A stretch of 64,000 nt of DNA. It comes from Chromera velia (taxonomy: Eukaryota; Sar; Chromeraceae). How positions within the stretch are numbered: position 1 is the stretch's first letter; each line of letters begins with the position of its first letter. The DNA is taken from assembly GCA_018398765.1 (NCBI GenBank), contig JAHBMJ010003515.1, forward strand, positions 1 through 64,000. The letters are read 5' to 3'. Positions 48,791 through 59,900 of the stretch are shown piece by piece. Both the position numbers and the translations under genes were made by a program. Under the pieces are notes generated by a model, which was not told the DNA's origin, did no database searches, and saw only the letters and a list, made by a program, of their open reading frames with translations.

Positions 48791-49196
48791 TCACAGTGAC
48801 TGCAATTCATATAAAAATTTACAAAGCGTAAGGTAAAATTTTGTCCGTCTTTGTCTGGACTCTTGGGAATCTTTTTTTTGCTGCATATGTCGCTCGTACA
48901 AAAGATGACAAAGAGGGCCGAAGGCGGGAAAGAGAGGCAAACGGAAAAGCAGGAAGCCTAGGAAGTCGGAGGGCATACACAATGAATGCCCATCAGTTCG
49001 TTTACCCAACCTTTGCCCTGCCCCCTCTCTTCTCTTTTTCCTCCAGGAATGACCACCAGCAGGATCGGATTATGTTTCTTTTGTTCTTTTCCTTTATTGA
49101 ATTTCACCTTTCTCCTTCTTGCTCTCTAAAAAAAGATGTCGTGCAGCTACAAGGGCTCAACGGTTGGAGAGGGACAATAGCAGGAAGAACTCTGTT

Positions 49197-49218
49197 TGTC
49201 TGTCTGTCTGTCTGTCTA

Positions 49219-49253
<35 letters not shown>

Positions 49254-49266
49254 GTCTCTCAGTCTT

Positions 49267-49299
<33 letters not shown>

Positions 49300-49780
49300 T
49301 TGTCTGTCTGTCTGTTTGTCTGTCTGCCTGTCTGTCCGAAAGAAAAGAAGCGATTCAGAAAAAGTGAAGTGAAGAAAAGACGATATAGTCTGTCTGTCTG
49401 TCTGTCTATCTGTCTGTCTGTCTGTCTCTCTATCTCTCTATTTCTCTATCTCTCTGTCTCTCTATCTCTCAGTCTCTCAATCTCTCTGTCGTTTTGTCTG
49501 TCTATTTGTCTGTCTATCTGTTTGTCTATCTTTCTGTCTGTCCGAAAGAAAGGAAGCGATTCGGAAAAAGTGAAGTGAAGAAAAGACGATATAGCTTGTC
49601 TGTCTGTCTGTCTATCTGTCTGTGTCTGTCTGTCTCTCTATCTCTCTATTTCTCTATCTCTCTGTCTCTCTATCTCTCAGTCTCTCAGTCTCTCTGTCTT
49701 TTTGTCTGTCTGTCTGCCTGTCTGTCTGTTTGTCTGTTTGTCTGTTTAAGGCTGTCTTTCTGTCTGTTTATCACCTAGGT
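49197..49780 (+). repeat. CTGT/CTCT satellite block with a duplicated 206-base unit
   Basis: CTGT runs alternate with CTCTCTAT-type runs. The non-repetitive spacer starting TCTGTCCGAAAGAAA occurs at 49331 and again at 49537, each followed by the same order of CTGT and CTCT segments, so a unit of about 206 bases has been duplicated. More diverged spacers ending in CATATAGTCTG or CATATGGTCTG follow near 49830, 49890 and 49985. Confidence 0.9.
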
Positions 49781-50138
49781 CTGTCTCTCTGACTACCCGT
49801 TATGCTCATGAAGAAGAGGAGGTAAAGAAAACATATAGTCTGTTAGTCTGACTCTCCGTTGTATTTATAAAGAAAAAGAGGAAAAGAAACCATATGGTCT
49901 GTCAGTCTGACTGTTTATCTGTCTGTCGGCTAGGTCTGTTAGTCTGTCGGTCTCTCTCTGTCCACCCTCCAAAAAAAGAATTCAAACCATATGGTCTGCC
50001 TATCTGATTCTAGCATCCAATCATCTCTGCAGTATGTGTTGGTGTCTCTATCTATCTATCCAATTGTATGCTTTCTTTTCTTTGGCATACACGTATTCAT
50101 AAACAACAGCGATAGTAACATTGCACGCTTTTGCACAG

Positions 50139-50352
50139 GCAAGGTCTTCCCAGGGATGCTTTTGCAGTCCGACAGGAAACGACTGCAAGAGACCGCCTAA
50201 CAAGCCGACTTGCTGATGAGGGGCTGCGAACATATGCCGAAGGCCTTGCTCCGGATGTCAGCACTTCGAACGATCCTAAATCTGGCTTTAAAGTGTTCGC
50301 TGTTGCTTTAAATGCCATTAAATTCTCTTCAGAAACTGAAATGCACGCATAA
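50139..50352 (+). CDS. Coding-like fragment of unknown origin
   Basis: After a possible acceptor (cttttgcacag, 50138) one frame reads DAFAVRQETTARDRLTSRLA and continues as non-repetitive sequence (DEGLRTYAEGLAPDVS) to 50352. It precedes the longer orphan frame at 50772 and may belong to the same gene or element, but the pieces do not join cleanly. No family is recognised. Confidence 0.3.
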
Positions 50353-50771
50353 AAATACGGTCAAACTCTTCAAGTTTCTCACTTATTGTACAGAAGAACC
50401 TTTTATTACTGTACTATACTAGGAGGCTTCATATCTTGCAGTGTATATGTGGGGTCCATGCGTAAAGTTGTTTTTTTTAATTCGTCTCTCTTTTTGTTTT
50501 TTCTATAAAAACGCTTTTAAAGTGCCTGGCGTGACTGAGTTAGTAGTTTTATGTGTATTTGAAATGAGAACGTTTGATGTGATATACCTGTTTGGCGAAT
50601 CAATTGCAGACACTTGAAGCGCTTGGCTACACCGAAGAGAAGTATAGGGAGGAGTCCCAGGCGACTGAGCAGCTTTTTGAGGAAGCGGACGTCCATGTGT
50701 ACTAAGACCTCCTAGGCCACGACTGGGAAGGACCCCCCCTCAAGGTCCCCAGCAAATTTCAAACCGATGAG

Positions 50772-51548
50772 ATGTCAAAAGAGCGACATTCGTCCACATT
50801 TGTTTCTGAAAAGTGGGCTCTAGTTCAATACTGCTCAGAATCTGCTCCGTCAGTGTCGTTTGAGAAGAGCAGCAAGGAAATGCCTATTTTAGAGAATGAA
50901 ACGGGGGGGGAAACAGGGCTTTTGCTACTGGGCCTGATGTTTATTGAAGAAGTTCTCAACTCGGGGCAGAAGAACATGGAGCTAGTTGGCCATTGGTGGG
51001 AGCCTGCGAGCGAAACGAACGGATATTACGGGTCGCTTTGGCGCTATTATGTTCAATCAAAAACTGACCCCAAAAAGAGAGCCACCCTGAGGAGAAGAGA
51101 ACCGTACAGAGTGTCGGTATCAATGGCTTTGTGTTGCACACAGCTGGCCTCCCCCGTCATATATAAACAAACAGGAATGTACGAAAAAGGTGTGCTTCAT
51201 ACAGTTACGTTTGAGTGGTTAAAGCAAAATCACTCCGATATCGTGATCGAGGGTGAGGATATTGCGAAAAAGGTTGTGACTTCATTGAAAGAGGGAAGTG
51301 GAGATTCAGACAGAGGTGATTTGTCAGATGCAGAAGAAAAAGATGAGATGGGTGTTTCGGATGGAGCCTCAGCTTCGTCTTTAGCCTCGTCTTCATCGTC
51401 AGCCGCCGCTGCGGCTGATCCAAAGCAAAATCAGAGGCGTCGCGGAGGTAATCAATTTATATCCGGCTCAGCGCTTTGGCCATCCATGAAAGCCATCGTG
51501 AAATCTTTGAAACTAGGTAAAGGAAAGGGGAGAGGCAAGGGTCGCTGA
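50772..51548 (+). CDS. Orphan open frame, acidic/serine region and basic C-terminus, unknown
   Basis: 258 codons from ATG to TGA. The first 170 residues look globular (MELVGHWWEPASETNGYYGS, SVSMALCCTQLASPVIYKQT). An acidic and serine/alanine-rich linker follows (about 178-218), then a basic end with GKGKGRGKGR that could bind nucleic acid or act in nuclear import. Coding-like character continues upstream of this ATG to a possible acceptor near 50611 (TLEALGYTEEKYREES), though not as one open frame, so this is either a decayed gene or a shorter gene than its ancestor. No family is recognised, and an origin in a mobile element cannot be excluded. Confidence 0.5.
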   Translation: MSKERHSSTFVSEKWALVQYCSESAPSVSFEKSSKEMPILENETGGETGLLLLGLMFIEEVLNSGQKNMELVGHWWEPASETNGYYGSLWRYYVQSKTDPKKRATLRRREPYRVSVSMALCCTQLASPVIYKQTGMYEKGVLHTVTFEWLKQNHSDIVIEGEDIAKKVVTSLKEGSGDSDRGDLSDAEEKDEMGVSDGASASSLASSSSSAAAAADPKQNQRRRGGNQFISGSALWPSMKAIVKSLKLGKGKGRGKGR

Positions 51549-52440
51549 CATGATGCACCAGAAAAAAATTGAAAAACATATAGTAGAAATCGAATAAATG
51601 CTTAAAGCGCTTCTGTAATTAAAGATTTAGTTTTATATTGAAATGTTATTATATCTATTTTCTTAGTTGTTATTAGTATCAGTACAAAAAGACACATCAG
51701 ATCAAATAGTTTCCTTTTTTTTTTTTATCTCCGTTTTTTTGTTTATTTTGTTATATTTCGCTATATAATGTGACAGTTTTAACTTTTTATTCATATTTAT
51801 TGTACTATTAATAAATTATTTATACTTAAATCGGTAATAAATGCTATAAAAATATTTATAGTATAAATTTTTAGCTAAGTTTTAAATGAATTATACTAGG
51901 AATTATAATTTTAAATCAAATATTCACTTTTTTCTTATCCCGATCCGGATTGCACGAAGTTTAAATTTCATGAATTGTAATTTCAATTGATTGCATGCAC
52001 TCTTTCTGCTGTGTTGACTAGTCTGTTTAATGTAATTGAATCATGTTAAAATAAAACTAGGTCAAAACTTAGTGAAAGCACACATGCTATTATACCAACT
52101 GGTTTTGAAGATAAACTTTTGGTAGAGTCCTCCGCATGCAAGTCTTCTACCAATTAATCATTATGAGACTACTATACACAGAATTAGCTAGTGCATACAA
52201 TATTTTAGTTATTGAAAAAAATTTTAAATCACTAAACTTTCCTAGAAACTTTCAAAAATACACTTTTAAATGAGGTCATTTTTTAAAATGGAAAAAAAAA
52301 AATGATGAAAAAAAAAAATTGGTTTGTGACGCTTAAGTTTTTTTTTTTTTTTTAACGAGATGATTTTGTTTCAAAAATACCTAAAAAGTTCGGATTAAAA
52401 AGTCAAGTTCAAATATAAAAAATACTTGAATCAGCGTGTC
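51549..52440. other. AT-rich island without genes
   Basis: AT-rich sequence with poly-A and poly-T runs (for example near 52287-52355) and no supported exon. A short hairpin (TTGGTAGA/TCTACCAA) lies at 52119-52153. Confidence 0.6.
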
Positions 52441-52501
52441 TGTGTCTGTCTAGACTGGTCCTCCAACAGTGTCTAAATACAAAAAGACGCCCTTCATCTC
52501 T

Positions 52502-52897
52502 CTATATGTCTACGATGCTACCGTTTTCTTCCAAGAGTGAGCTTATCGCTTCTGGCTGTCTGGCTATCGCGTGGATCGTTCGATAAGTGGCCGTTCGATC
52601 GAGTGTGTAAGACTCTGCATGCATGTTAAACAGACAGAAGGGACAGGTGGCGGCATACCATATGGACCAACGCAGTGATGGCCGGTGTGCCAGCCGGGGA
52701 AGGCCTTCTGCTCTGGGACCCCGACGCGGCGAGCCTGGAGTAGGAAGGAGAGAGAAGTAAAGAAGGGGTACAAAATGATATCGAGCCTGCTCTCGATGGC
52801 AAGAGAGGCAGAAGGGTCGCGGCAGACCTACCAAAAGACAGAATAGGGTACACGGCAGCTGCCGCCTCATCTCTCACCGGCGCCAACACATTTTCCA
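52502..52897 (-). CDS. Last three exons of an unknown gene
   Basis: Exons on the minus strand: 52897-52832, 52712-52659, 52614-52502, joined in consistent phase. They encode ENVLAPVRDEAAAAVYPILSF, then a segment with FPGWHTGHHCVGPY, then SYTLDRTATYRTIHAIARQP and a Leu/Glu-rich end before a TAG stop. The third exon is entered through atgcatgcag, an acceptor style also used in the reductase gene. The composition is non-repetitive and coding-like, but no family is recognised. Upstream exons should lie beyond 52900 and could not be placed. Confidence 0.5.
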
Positions 52898-53905
52898 CTA
52901 ACAGGGAAGCGAAGCGGAGGGAGAAGGGGGGGGAAGGCCTGGGGGAAAAGGAGGTGGAAGCGGGGGACAAAGGGGAAAGGAAGAGAAGGAAAAAAGGGGG
53001 GGAAAGAGGGGGAGAGGAGGGTTGCTTTAGGGTGGGGGGGCGAATCGAATCGAAGCTGGCCGAGAGCATGTGAAGTACTAGTAACTGAGTATAACTGGAG
53101 CGTCTTTTGTCTAGAGTTGAGAGTTCATGTGTCGAAAGGAGCAGCAAGGGGATAAAACGAGACAGAAAGAAGAGACGAGATAGAAAGAGACCAGCAGGGC
53201 AGTCTGCAATGTGTTCGGTCCTTTCCCTCTCTCCCTTTATGCAGCTACTGACACGCACAAAAATATGTTTGTGCTTGATGAGAAAACCAAGTCCTTCTGT
53301 CAATGAGAACTCGATGTCGATTGCCTACCCCTACGTCAGCTACATATGAGATGGGCAGAGGACTGCCTAATTGCCACCGCCGTACGCTTATGCCTGCGCG
53401 TACCCGCGACTGCCTGTGACCGCCCTTGTGCCCCTGCACTGGACTTGGGGGGGGGATTAAGCTCATTGCGAAGCTGAGCATCAAAGAGGTGGACTGCGAG
53501 AACGATAAGTCGAGCACCGCATGTGCTGCGCATTCAGAACTTCTGGAACTCCTTTTGGAGGAGTGATCTTTCTTCCCTCTCAGCTTCTCTTGGCTTTGCT
53601 TTACGCGTGACTTGGGAGTCAGACCCCTCATGTGGCTGAAAGCACGAGCGTACGAGGGGACGCCTTCATCCGCTGTCTCCTTCTCGTTTCTTTCTGCTGT
53701 TTTAAAACGTTTCGGGTTTACTTATTCCTGGCTTCCTGCTTTGAGAAAAAGAGACTGGAAGAGGCGGAGAGAAAATGAGTAGAGGAGGAACAAAGAAAGA
53801 AGAAATCTTGAAAGAGATGTCTATTGAACAAGAAAGAAAAAAGAAAAAAAGCGAGGGGACAGCCCGTGCATGTCTTGGTGTCCGTTCTACATCTTCTCCC
53901 TGCAG

Positions 53906-54063
53906 GGGGATGCCGGTACTTTGGAGGCCCTCTGGGTTCTCTAGGTATCGCCTCTCCCCCTCGCAGTACAGGGGTTGACGGGAGCCTTGGTGGAGCCAGC
54001 CATCTCTACGCAAGCATCTGTGTGGAGCCAGACGGTGTAAAGCCAGGCGTCTCCTTCCGATAG
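53906..54063 (+). CDS. Possible terminal exon (strand uncertain)
   Basis: After a good acceptor (cttctccctgcag) the plus strand reads CRYFGGPLGSLGIASPP onward and ends CVEPDGVKPGVSFR before TAG at 54063. The opposite strand of the same segment also has a plausible terminal exon (LSEGDAWLYTVWLHTDACVE, ending TARGRGDT). I cannot decide between them, and neither is recognised. Confidence 0.3.
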
Positions 54064-55861
54064 GCTGGTCTCAGAAAGAGAAAGAGAGAGAGTGGGAGCA
54101 AGTGAAACGAAGTCGTTTTCGAAGTTGGATACATCTTTTTTTTCTACCAGTTTCGTATCTTTCTTTTCGCTCAGTCTGTCATTGGTAGTGTTCGATCTGC
54201 GTCTTTGTTTCAAGACCACGGAGGACTTGGCGTGGAATTGCTTTATTTTTCCGTCTCGCTTCAAGGGGAACGAAGGCAGTATGAAAGAAAAATGAGAGGA
54301 AATTTTTAAAGGAAACGGTCGCACTGCACAAGAGTTTGAAGAGTGAACATTTATTGGAATGCGTTTGTCTGTCTCTCTTAGAATTTTTGCATTGGCGCCG
54401 TCTCCATTTTCAAATTTACCGCCTTCTGGTGGCCTCTGATACTGTCCCGTTTGTGAATGTGAAGATCTGATATGGTGGGAGCGTGTACACGTGCACGTGC
54501 ATGCCTGAACTTTTGCCCCGTTAGTTCTTTGGTTGGCTGCACGTGTCCCTCTGAGTCTGTCTGTTTGTTGCTCGGTAGAAGGTCGATCGGTCTGCTATTT
54601 TCTTTTCCCAGTTTCGGTCGTTTGCTTCTCTGTCTTCTCGCTGTGGCTGCCTTTTCCACTGGCAGCATCGAAACGAACTCTTGTCATGCAGACTGTGTTG
54701 TTAAAAGTGTATATCCTTCTCCTTTTGCCTCAATGTAGCCGTGTTTGCTCGTTAAACTTTGACTTTGCCATATTGGTGCGAGACTAGTGCTCTGGAAGAA
54801 AAGAGAAGGCAAAAAAGGGAGAGCAAAGTGGGAGTGAGAAGTAAGGGAGCGAAAGAGGGAAAGATGGAAAAAGAAAATATAGAAAGCTAGGTAGACGGCT
54901 ATGAGCGCATGCATCGGCATGGAGATGCATGCGTGTATATGACCACGCGGGCCTGACTGCACCTCACTGTATCTTACTCTCTGTTGCTCTTTCTGTCTAG
55001 CATTTCCGTCTCATTCTTTCTTTCATGGAGATCTGAGAGGTTAATGGAAAGCCGGGGAAATGTAAGACCTTGCATTGGGAAGCTTGTGGCCGTCGAGTGA
55101 CGGGCTCTGCCGTCAGGTAGAGATGGTATGCTTTTGCAGGCCACGAGCAAGCCAACGTCCCTAAAACAGGTTTTTCGAGGAAAGACCTGGCGGGTTGGTG
55201 TTGCCGGTGAGGCAGTGATGATAGTACCTTTGCGTACGTTAATCTGATTGACTTGTATCGATGGGAGGAAACTTTTCTGCTTGTCAGCTTTCGCGTCTGA
55301 ATTTTTTTGACTACCTCCTTGAAGGTGTTCTGTTGGTTACATGAGTTTGCATTGTGTCTTGTTGATCATGTCCTTTTGCTCACCTTTTTTCCCTTTCCAC
55401 GCATGCTCGAATGTATCTAACTGATCGCGGGGACGCGATTTTCTTGTCCGTGGCCGGGGGGGATCTGTGGAGTCCTACCCTATGGTGCCGCCCTCTGGAC
55501 CCTCACATGCGCCATATCTGAATGAGCCTGCATGCCGACGCCATGCTCCGCCGCCGCGTGTATACGCAATCGACTTGCATGCATGTACGTGTCACGTGCG
55601 TCGATCAAAGTTGTCGAAGTCGAGTCTGCATGACCTTCGTATTCAAGTAACACGTTACTTGAGCAACGGATAACATCGTCCGAGTCTGATGTCTGTTCAT
55701 CACAGATTAAGAGAGCTCCTAAGAGTCTGAGAGAGAGGAATGAGTAGAAACTGTACAATAATAGAATGAACCCAGTTGATTGGAATCCCAGATCGCTCTA
55801 GAGCTAAACCTGCTGTAAACTGTTGCCTGAATAAGTGTTGCTCATGTTCCTTCTCTAGAGT

Positions 55862-55935
55862 TTCCCTAAGGTTCTTGTCCTCGCTTTACCTTCTGTCTGG
55901 ATGCCATAAGGTGGCCGGACAGGAGGGACAAAGCA
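55862..55935. repeat. Copy 2 of the 74-base dispersed repeat
   Basis: Near-identical to 46197-46270, same orientation, embedded in unrelated flanks. Confidence 0.8.
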
Positions 55936-56682
55936 AAGGACTAGGGAAGACACAGATAATAGCAGATACACTTTTATAAATTTTCGACTTTTTAAAATCG
56001 GAACTTGTTCTTTTAATTAAATCTTGATACACATTCATACACATTCATATATTTATTTCTTTAGGTCTAGAATATTATCTTTATTAAAATTTAGCCTAAA
56101 ATGTTTCTTAATGCAGAATAATTGAGCAACTCACTAGGCAACTCATTGAAATAAACTTCAATCATAAAATCTTAATAAATCTTTCTACACCGTATACACA
56201 GTCTTTAACGTACTTCAATGAAAATAAATTTTACTTACATGCAGGAAGCAAAGATCCTGAATATGACTGGTATACTACTAACACTTACTGTGTCAATGAC
56301 CCACTTTGAGCGACATCAATGGGATTCAAGATTGGATTCAATGCATCACATCCTAGATCACATGTTACAGATCAGCGACGCATAAGACAACCCCGTTCCG
56401 ATTCGAGAAACAGAACGAGCCGACAGACAAGTAAGCAAGCAAGCAAGCAAGCAAACAAACAAACAACAGACAAGGAACCACATTAAAAAAGGATACATCT
56501 ACCAGGCGTGAGACAGACACGCACAAGACTTCAGTCGCCAACTGCTTTTCCAAGGCGAAATTTAAATTTGTTTCTACATCTTCTTTTTGGCCTTCATGTC
56601 TCAGCACTAGAAAGACATGCTCTCCTCTCTTCTCTTCTCCTCTTCGTGGCGTCTTTCTATTTTTTGTCTCCCTTTCTTTGTT

Positions 56683-56789
56683 TCTTCCTTCCTTCCTTCC
56701 TTCTTTCTGTCTCTCTTTCTTCCCTTCCTTCGTCGGTCCGTCCGTCCGTCCGTCCGTTCCTTCCTTTTCTTCCTTCCTTCCTTCCTTCC

Positions 56790-56861
<72 letters not shown>

Positions 56862-56862
56862 T
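56683..56862 (+). repeat. TTCC / CCGT / TC / TTTC compound microsatellite
   Basis: Successive TTCC, GTCC, TTCC, TC and TTTC runs just 3' of the protease gene. Ser/Phe/Leu-periodic open frames across it are repeat products. Confidence 0.95.
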
Positions 56863-56944
56863 CGTGCCTCCATCAAGTCATTCGTTCTCTTTTGCATCGA
56901 TCAGCCACTGCGTCTGTTCAACGCCTCCCGACAGTCTCTCTCAG

Positions 56945-59900
56945 TCACCGTGTATGTTCGAAAAAAAGCGATAGTGTTGCATCCATCAAATGCCCCTCTC
57001 CTGTCGGATCCGCATCGAGAAGCACCAGAGTCCAGAGACCTCTGGTGCCCTCCACGTCTTCTCCGAAAGACCGTGCGAATGCCGTGAAAAGAGGGAACTT
57101 CTCCGCTCTAGATCCACGACCGAAAACTATACTCTGCACCCCCGTGCTTCCAGGGAAGCGCCCTGTGGGCACCTCTCTTCCAGAAGGGGCAATCAACTTC
57201 CCGTGTATGTCTGGGTGATGATCGTGGCTGACCGTCACGTTGAGAGACAGGTCCCCCAACCGAACACCTAGATCCTCCTGTGCTCCTCCAATCTCAAGCA
57301 GAGAAGAATGGTTTCGAAGAGCCTCATGCACGTTGAAGAAAACAGGCACCGCCCTCTCTTGGTAGAAGTCTGCATTCATTTCATACAGAGCGCTCTCTTG
57401 GTATTCTGCATTCTGTATGAAAATGAATGCAGGCACTGCCCTCTCTTGGTAGAAGTCTGCGACAAAAAGAAAGAAAGGGACAAAGAAACATGCAGGCAGG
57501 GAGTCATACATTCTCCTCTCACTCTTATTTGCGCGTCCTTGGGAAGAGAAGGAAAGACGAAGATGAAGAGACGAAAAAGAAGCGTATGCAAATTTGACTA
57601 CACGAAGCTAGACTCGCACATCAATGGCTTTCCGTAAAATCACAGCAGATGCCGCCGTTTTTTTCTCCCACCTAGCTTGCTGTGTGTACTGTCTGACTCA
57701 CTTATTCTTTCTCTCCCTTCCTCCCTCCCTCATTACTCACTTTCGGCCCTGGAAATGAATCCAGAGCGTGACGAAGCATCCGGGATCAGAAGCGGTAATG
57801 CCGGTGTGTTGGCGACTGAGGCACGGACTTCCACTGCAGTCTGGTTGTTTTCCTCACCCCCTTCCGCTTCACTCGGAACGGGTGTTCCCTTGATGGTGTT
57901 GATGGTGGCTGTCAGAGACAGGTTGGTCACCACGCCTGCGTCTCCCGGGTACTGGTCGACGAAAATGAACTGCAGATCGAAGAAAGACAATTCAGACGAG
58001 GGAGGATTCTACAGTACGAGACAGAATAGAACAGCGAAAAGGGAGAGGGGAAACGGAAGCTCCAAAGAAAGAGTTTCTTCCTCGAGGACACGCGAGGCTC
58101 CTTCTACAGTAGCCTTTGTCCTCATTCGTTCAGTTTCAAATTTGCAAGAAACACACACATCAACCTTGGCTCCACCCTTAATTTGATTCCCCTCTTTTCC
58201 TCTTCTTTGAACTGCGGGGCGTTTTGATGGAAGGGATACGTACGGGCCAGAGGAGGGGAGACTTCCCCATGCACCCCCAAAGCAGCAAGAATTTCGACTT
58301 CAACTGTCTAAACCACAAACAGACAGCTAGACAAAAAACAGACAGACCCATTAAGAAAGATCGAAAGGCAAGCGACCCACCGTCCATCGAGCGGTCTCGT
58401 CCAACGGCGAAATTTTTGTCTCCACCCCCAACGTCTGTGCGAGAGTAACCAAGTGGCCTCCCTCCTCTTCTGTCTGTGGAGGAGACGGGGAGGCAGGGGC
58501 AAGAGCCTCAAACGCCAGTCGCCCCGTCTCTTCTGAGAAATGCCCCACAGACAAGACCTGGCCGCTAGGGGTCTCCAAGAGTACCCCGACTTCCTGGGGA
58601 TAGTTGTGGAGGATGTTTGCATCCAGTCTGAATTTGATCAGGGTTCTCACTTCCCCCTCCTCGGAGGGGACGGCAGGAGGGAAGCGGAAAGAGACGACAA
58701 CAGGAACACCCTCATGGGGCACTGCGAAGGGCACAGAAATATTCGGAGTGAGTGCAACAGTGTTTGTGACGACCTCAAACGGCGCTACCGAAATATTCTC
58801 ACGCCCTTCCAAGTAGAGATCCAACACGTGGGCAAATTGCGTGGACTTGGTTGCGTGCATCCCGGGGCACGTGCTGTCTTGGGGCATCCCGTTGGCCAAG
58901 CTGGAGGGGTTCGGGCATTGGTTGTAGGTGTAACACCTGGATGAAAGGAAGGAAACATGGAAGGAAGGTATTCCTCAATTGATAATGACACGGTCTGGCA
59001 TGCGAATGGAAAGTTGTCAGACAGACAGAGAGAGAGGGCATCACGCAACATAGAAAGAGACAACAGATGGGCCCCATAAGCAAAGCAAACAAGCACCCCA
59101 AAACCATATGAATGACTGATGAATGGGGATTCGGGGATGAAGAAATCAGAGGAAGAATGACAAGGTACAATAGGAACCCCATCAACCAAAAGGGAGACTC
59201 CTGCAAAAAAAAGAGGACTCACAGACTCCCCCCCCAACGCACCACTGCTCCTCATCCGGAACCACATCGACCGCAGATCCCCTCGCGTTGATCCCGACTA
59301 GTTCCTGCGTCTGTGCATCGAACACTGGAGCCCCAGAGGAACCGTGGGTGTTGTCGTACGTTGCCACAAAGAAAGCACCTGCACGAAAGGGTATGCCCAA
59401 ACAGATACCAAAATCCCTCCACTGAGAGAGGAACTACATGTCAAACGCACACACACGTGTCCACGGACGCACACAGTCTCAGAAGACGCAGAATTAACGA
59501 CAGAAACGGCAGACATGAGCCACTGTGGAAAAGCCGCAGGGGAGTAAAAAAGACAGATGATGGAAAGACTAAAGCCAAAAGAGAGAAGTGCTTATTTGGG
59601 AATGCGCAAAAGCCTCCCCTGGCTTCTTTCTTCTGCCGTCTCTCCAAAAAGAACGGACTGACTGACTGACTGACTGACCTGGTTTTGTCTCGATGACGCT
59701 GTTCTCTTCGATCTCCTGTGGCCAGATGACTCTCTCAGTGCACGTCGCTGTGATTTGAGCGTTCCTCCCGACCCTCTCTCTTCCCTTGACGTCCGCGTCC
59801 ATGATCCAGAAATATACTCTCTGGTCAGTGTGTGCGTCCTTGCAAGGGTCGTTGGATGCTGAAATGAAGACACCAGAAGAGTACCCTGAGGCCTCGCAAA

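Larger units (their letters stand above)
54064..56944. other. Mostly gene-free region
   Basis: No supported gene between the tentative exon at 54063 and the protease 3' end at 56945. It holds the second copy of the 74-base repeat (55862-55935), an AT-rich island (about 55980-56350), AAGC/AAAC tetranucleotides (about 56430-56465) and a long pyrimidine satellite (about 56683-56862). Confidence 0.5.

Noticed and set aside
48841-49778. Leu/Ser/Cys/Val-periodic open frames
   Set aside because: They are translation of CTGT and CTCT satellite.
56508-57218. 236-codon plus-strand frame
   Set aside because: Its first half is a TTCC/TC/TTTC microsatellite and its second half is antisense to the last protease exon.
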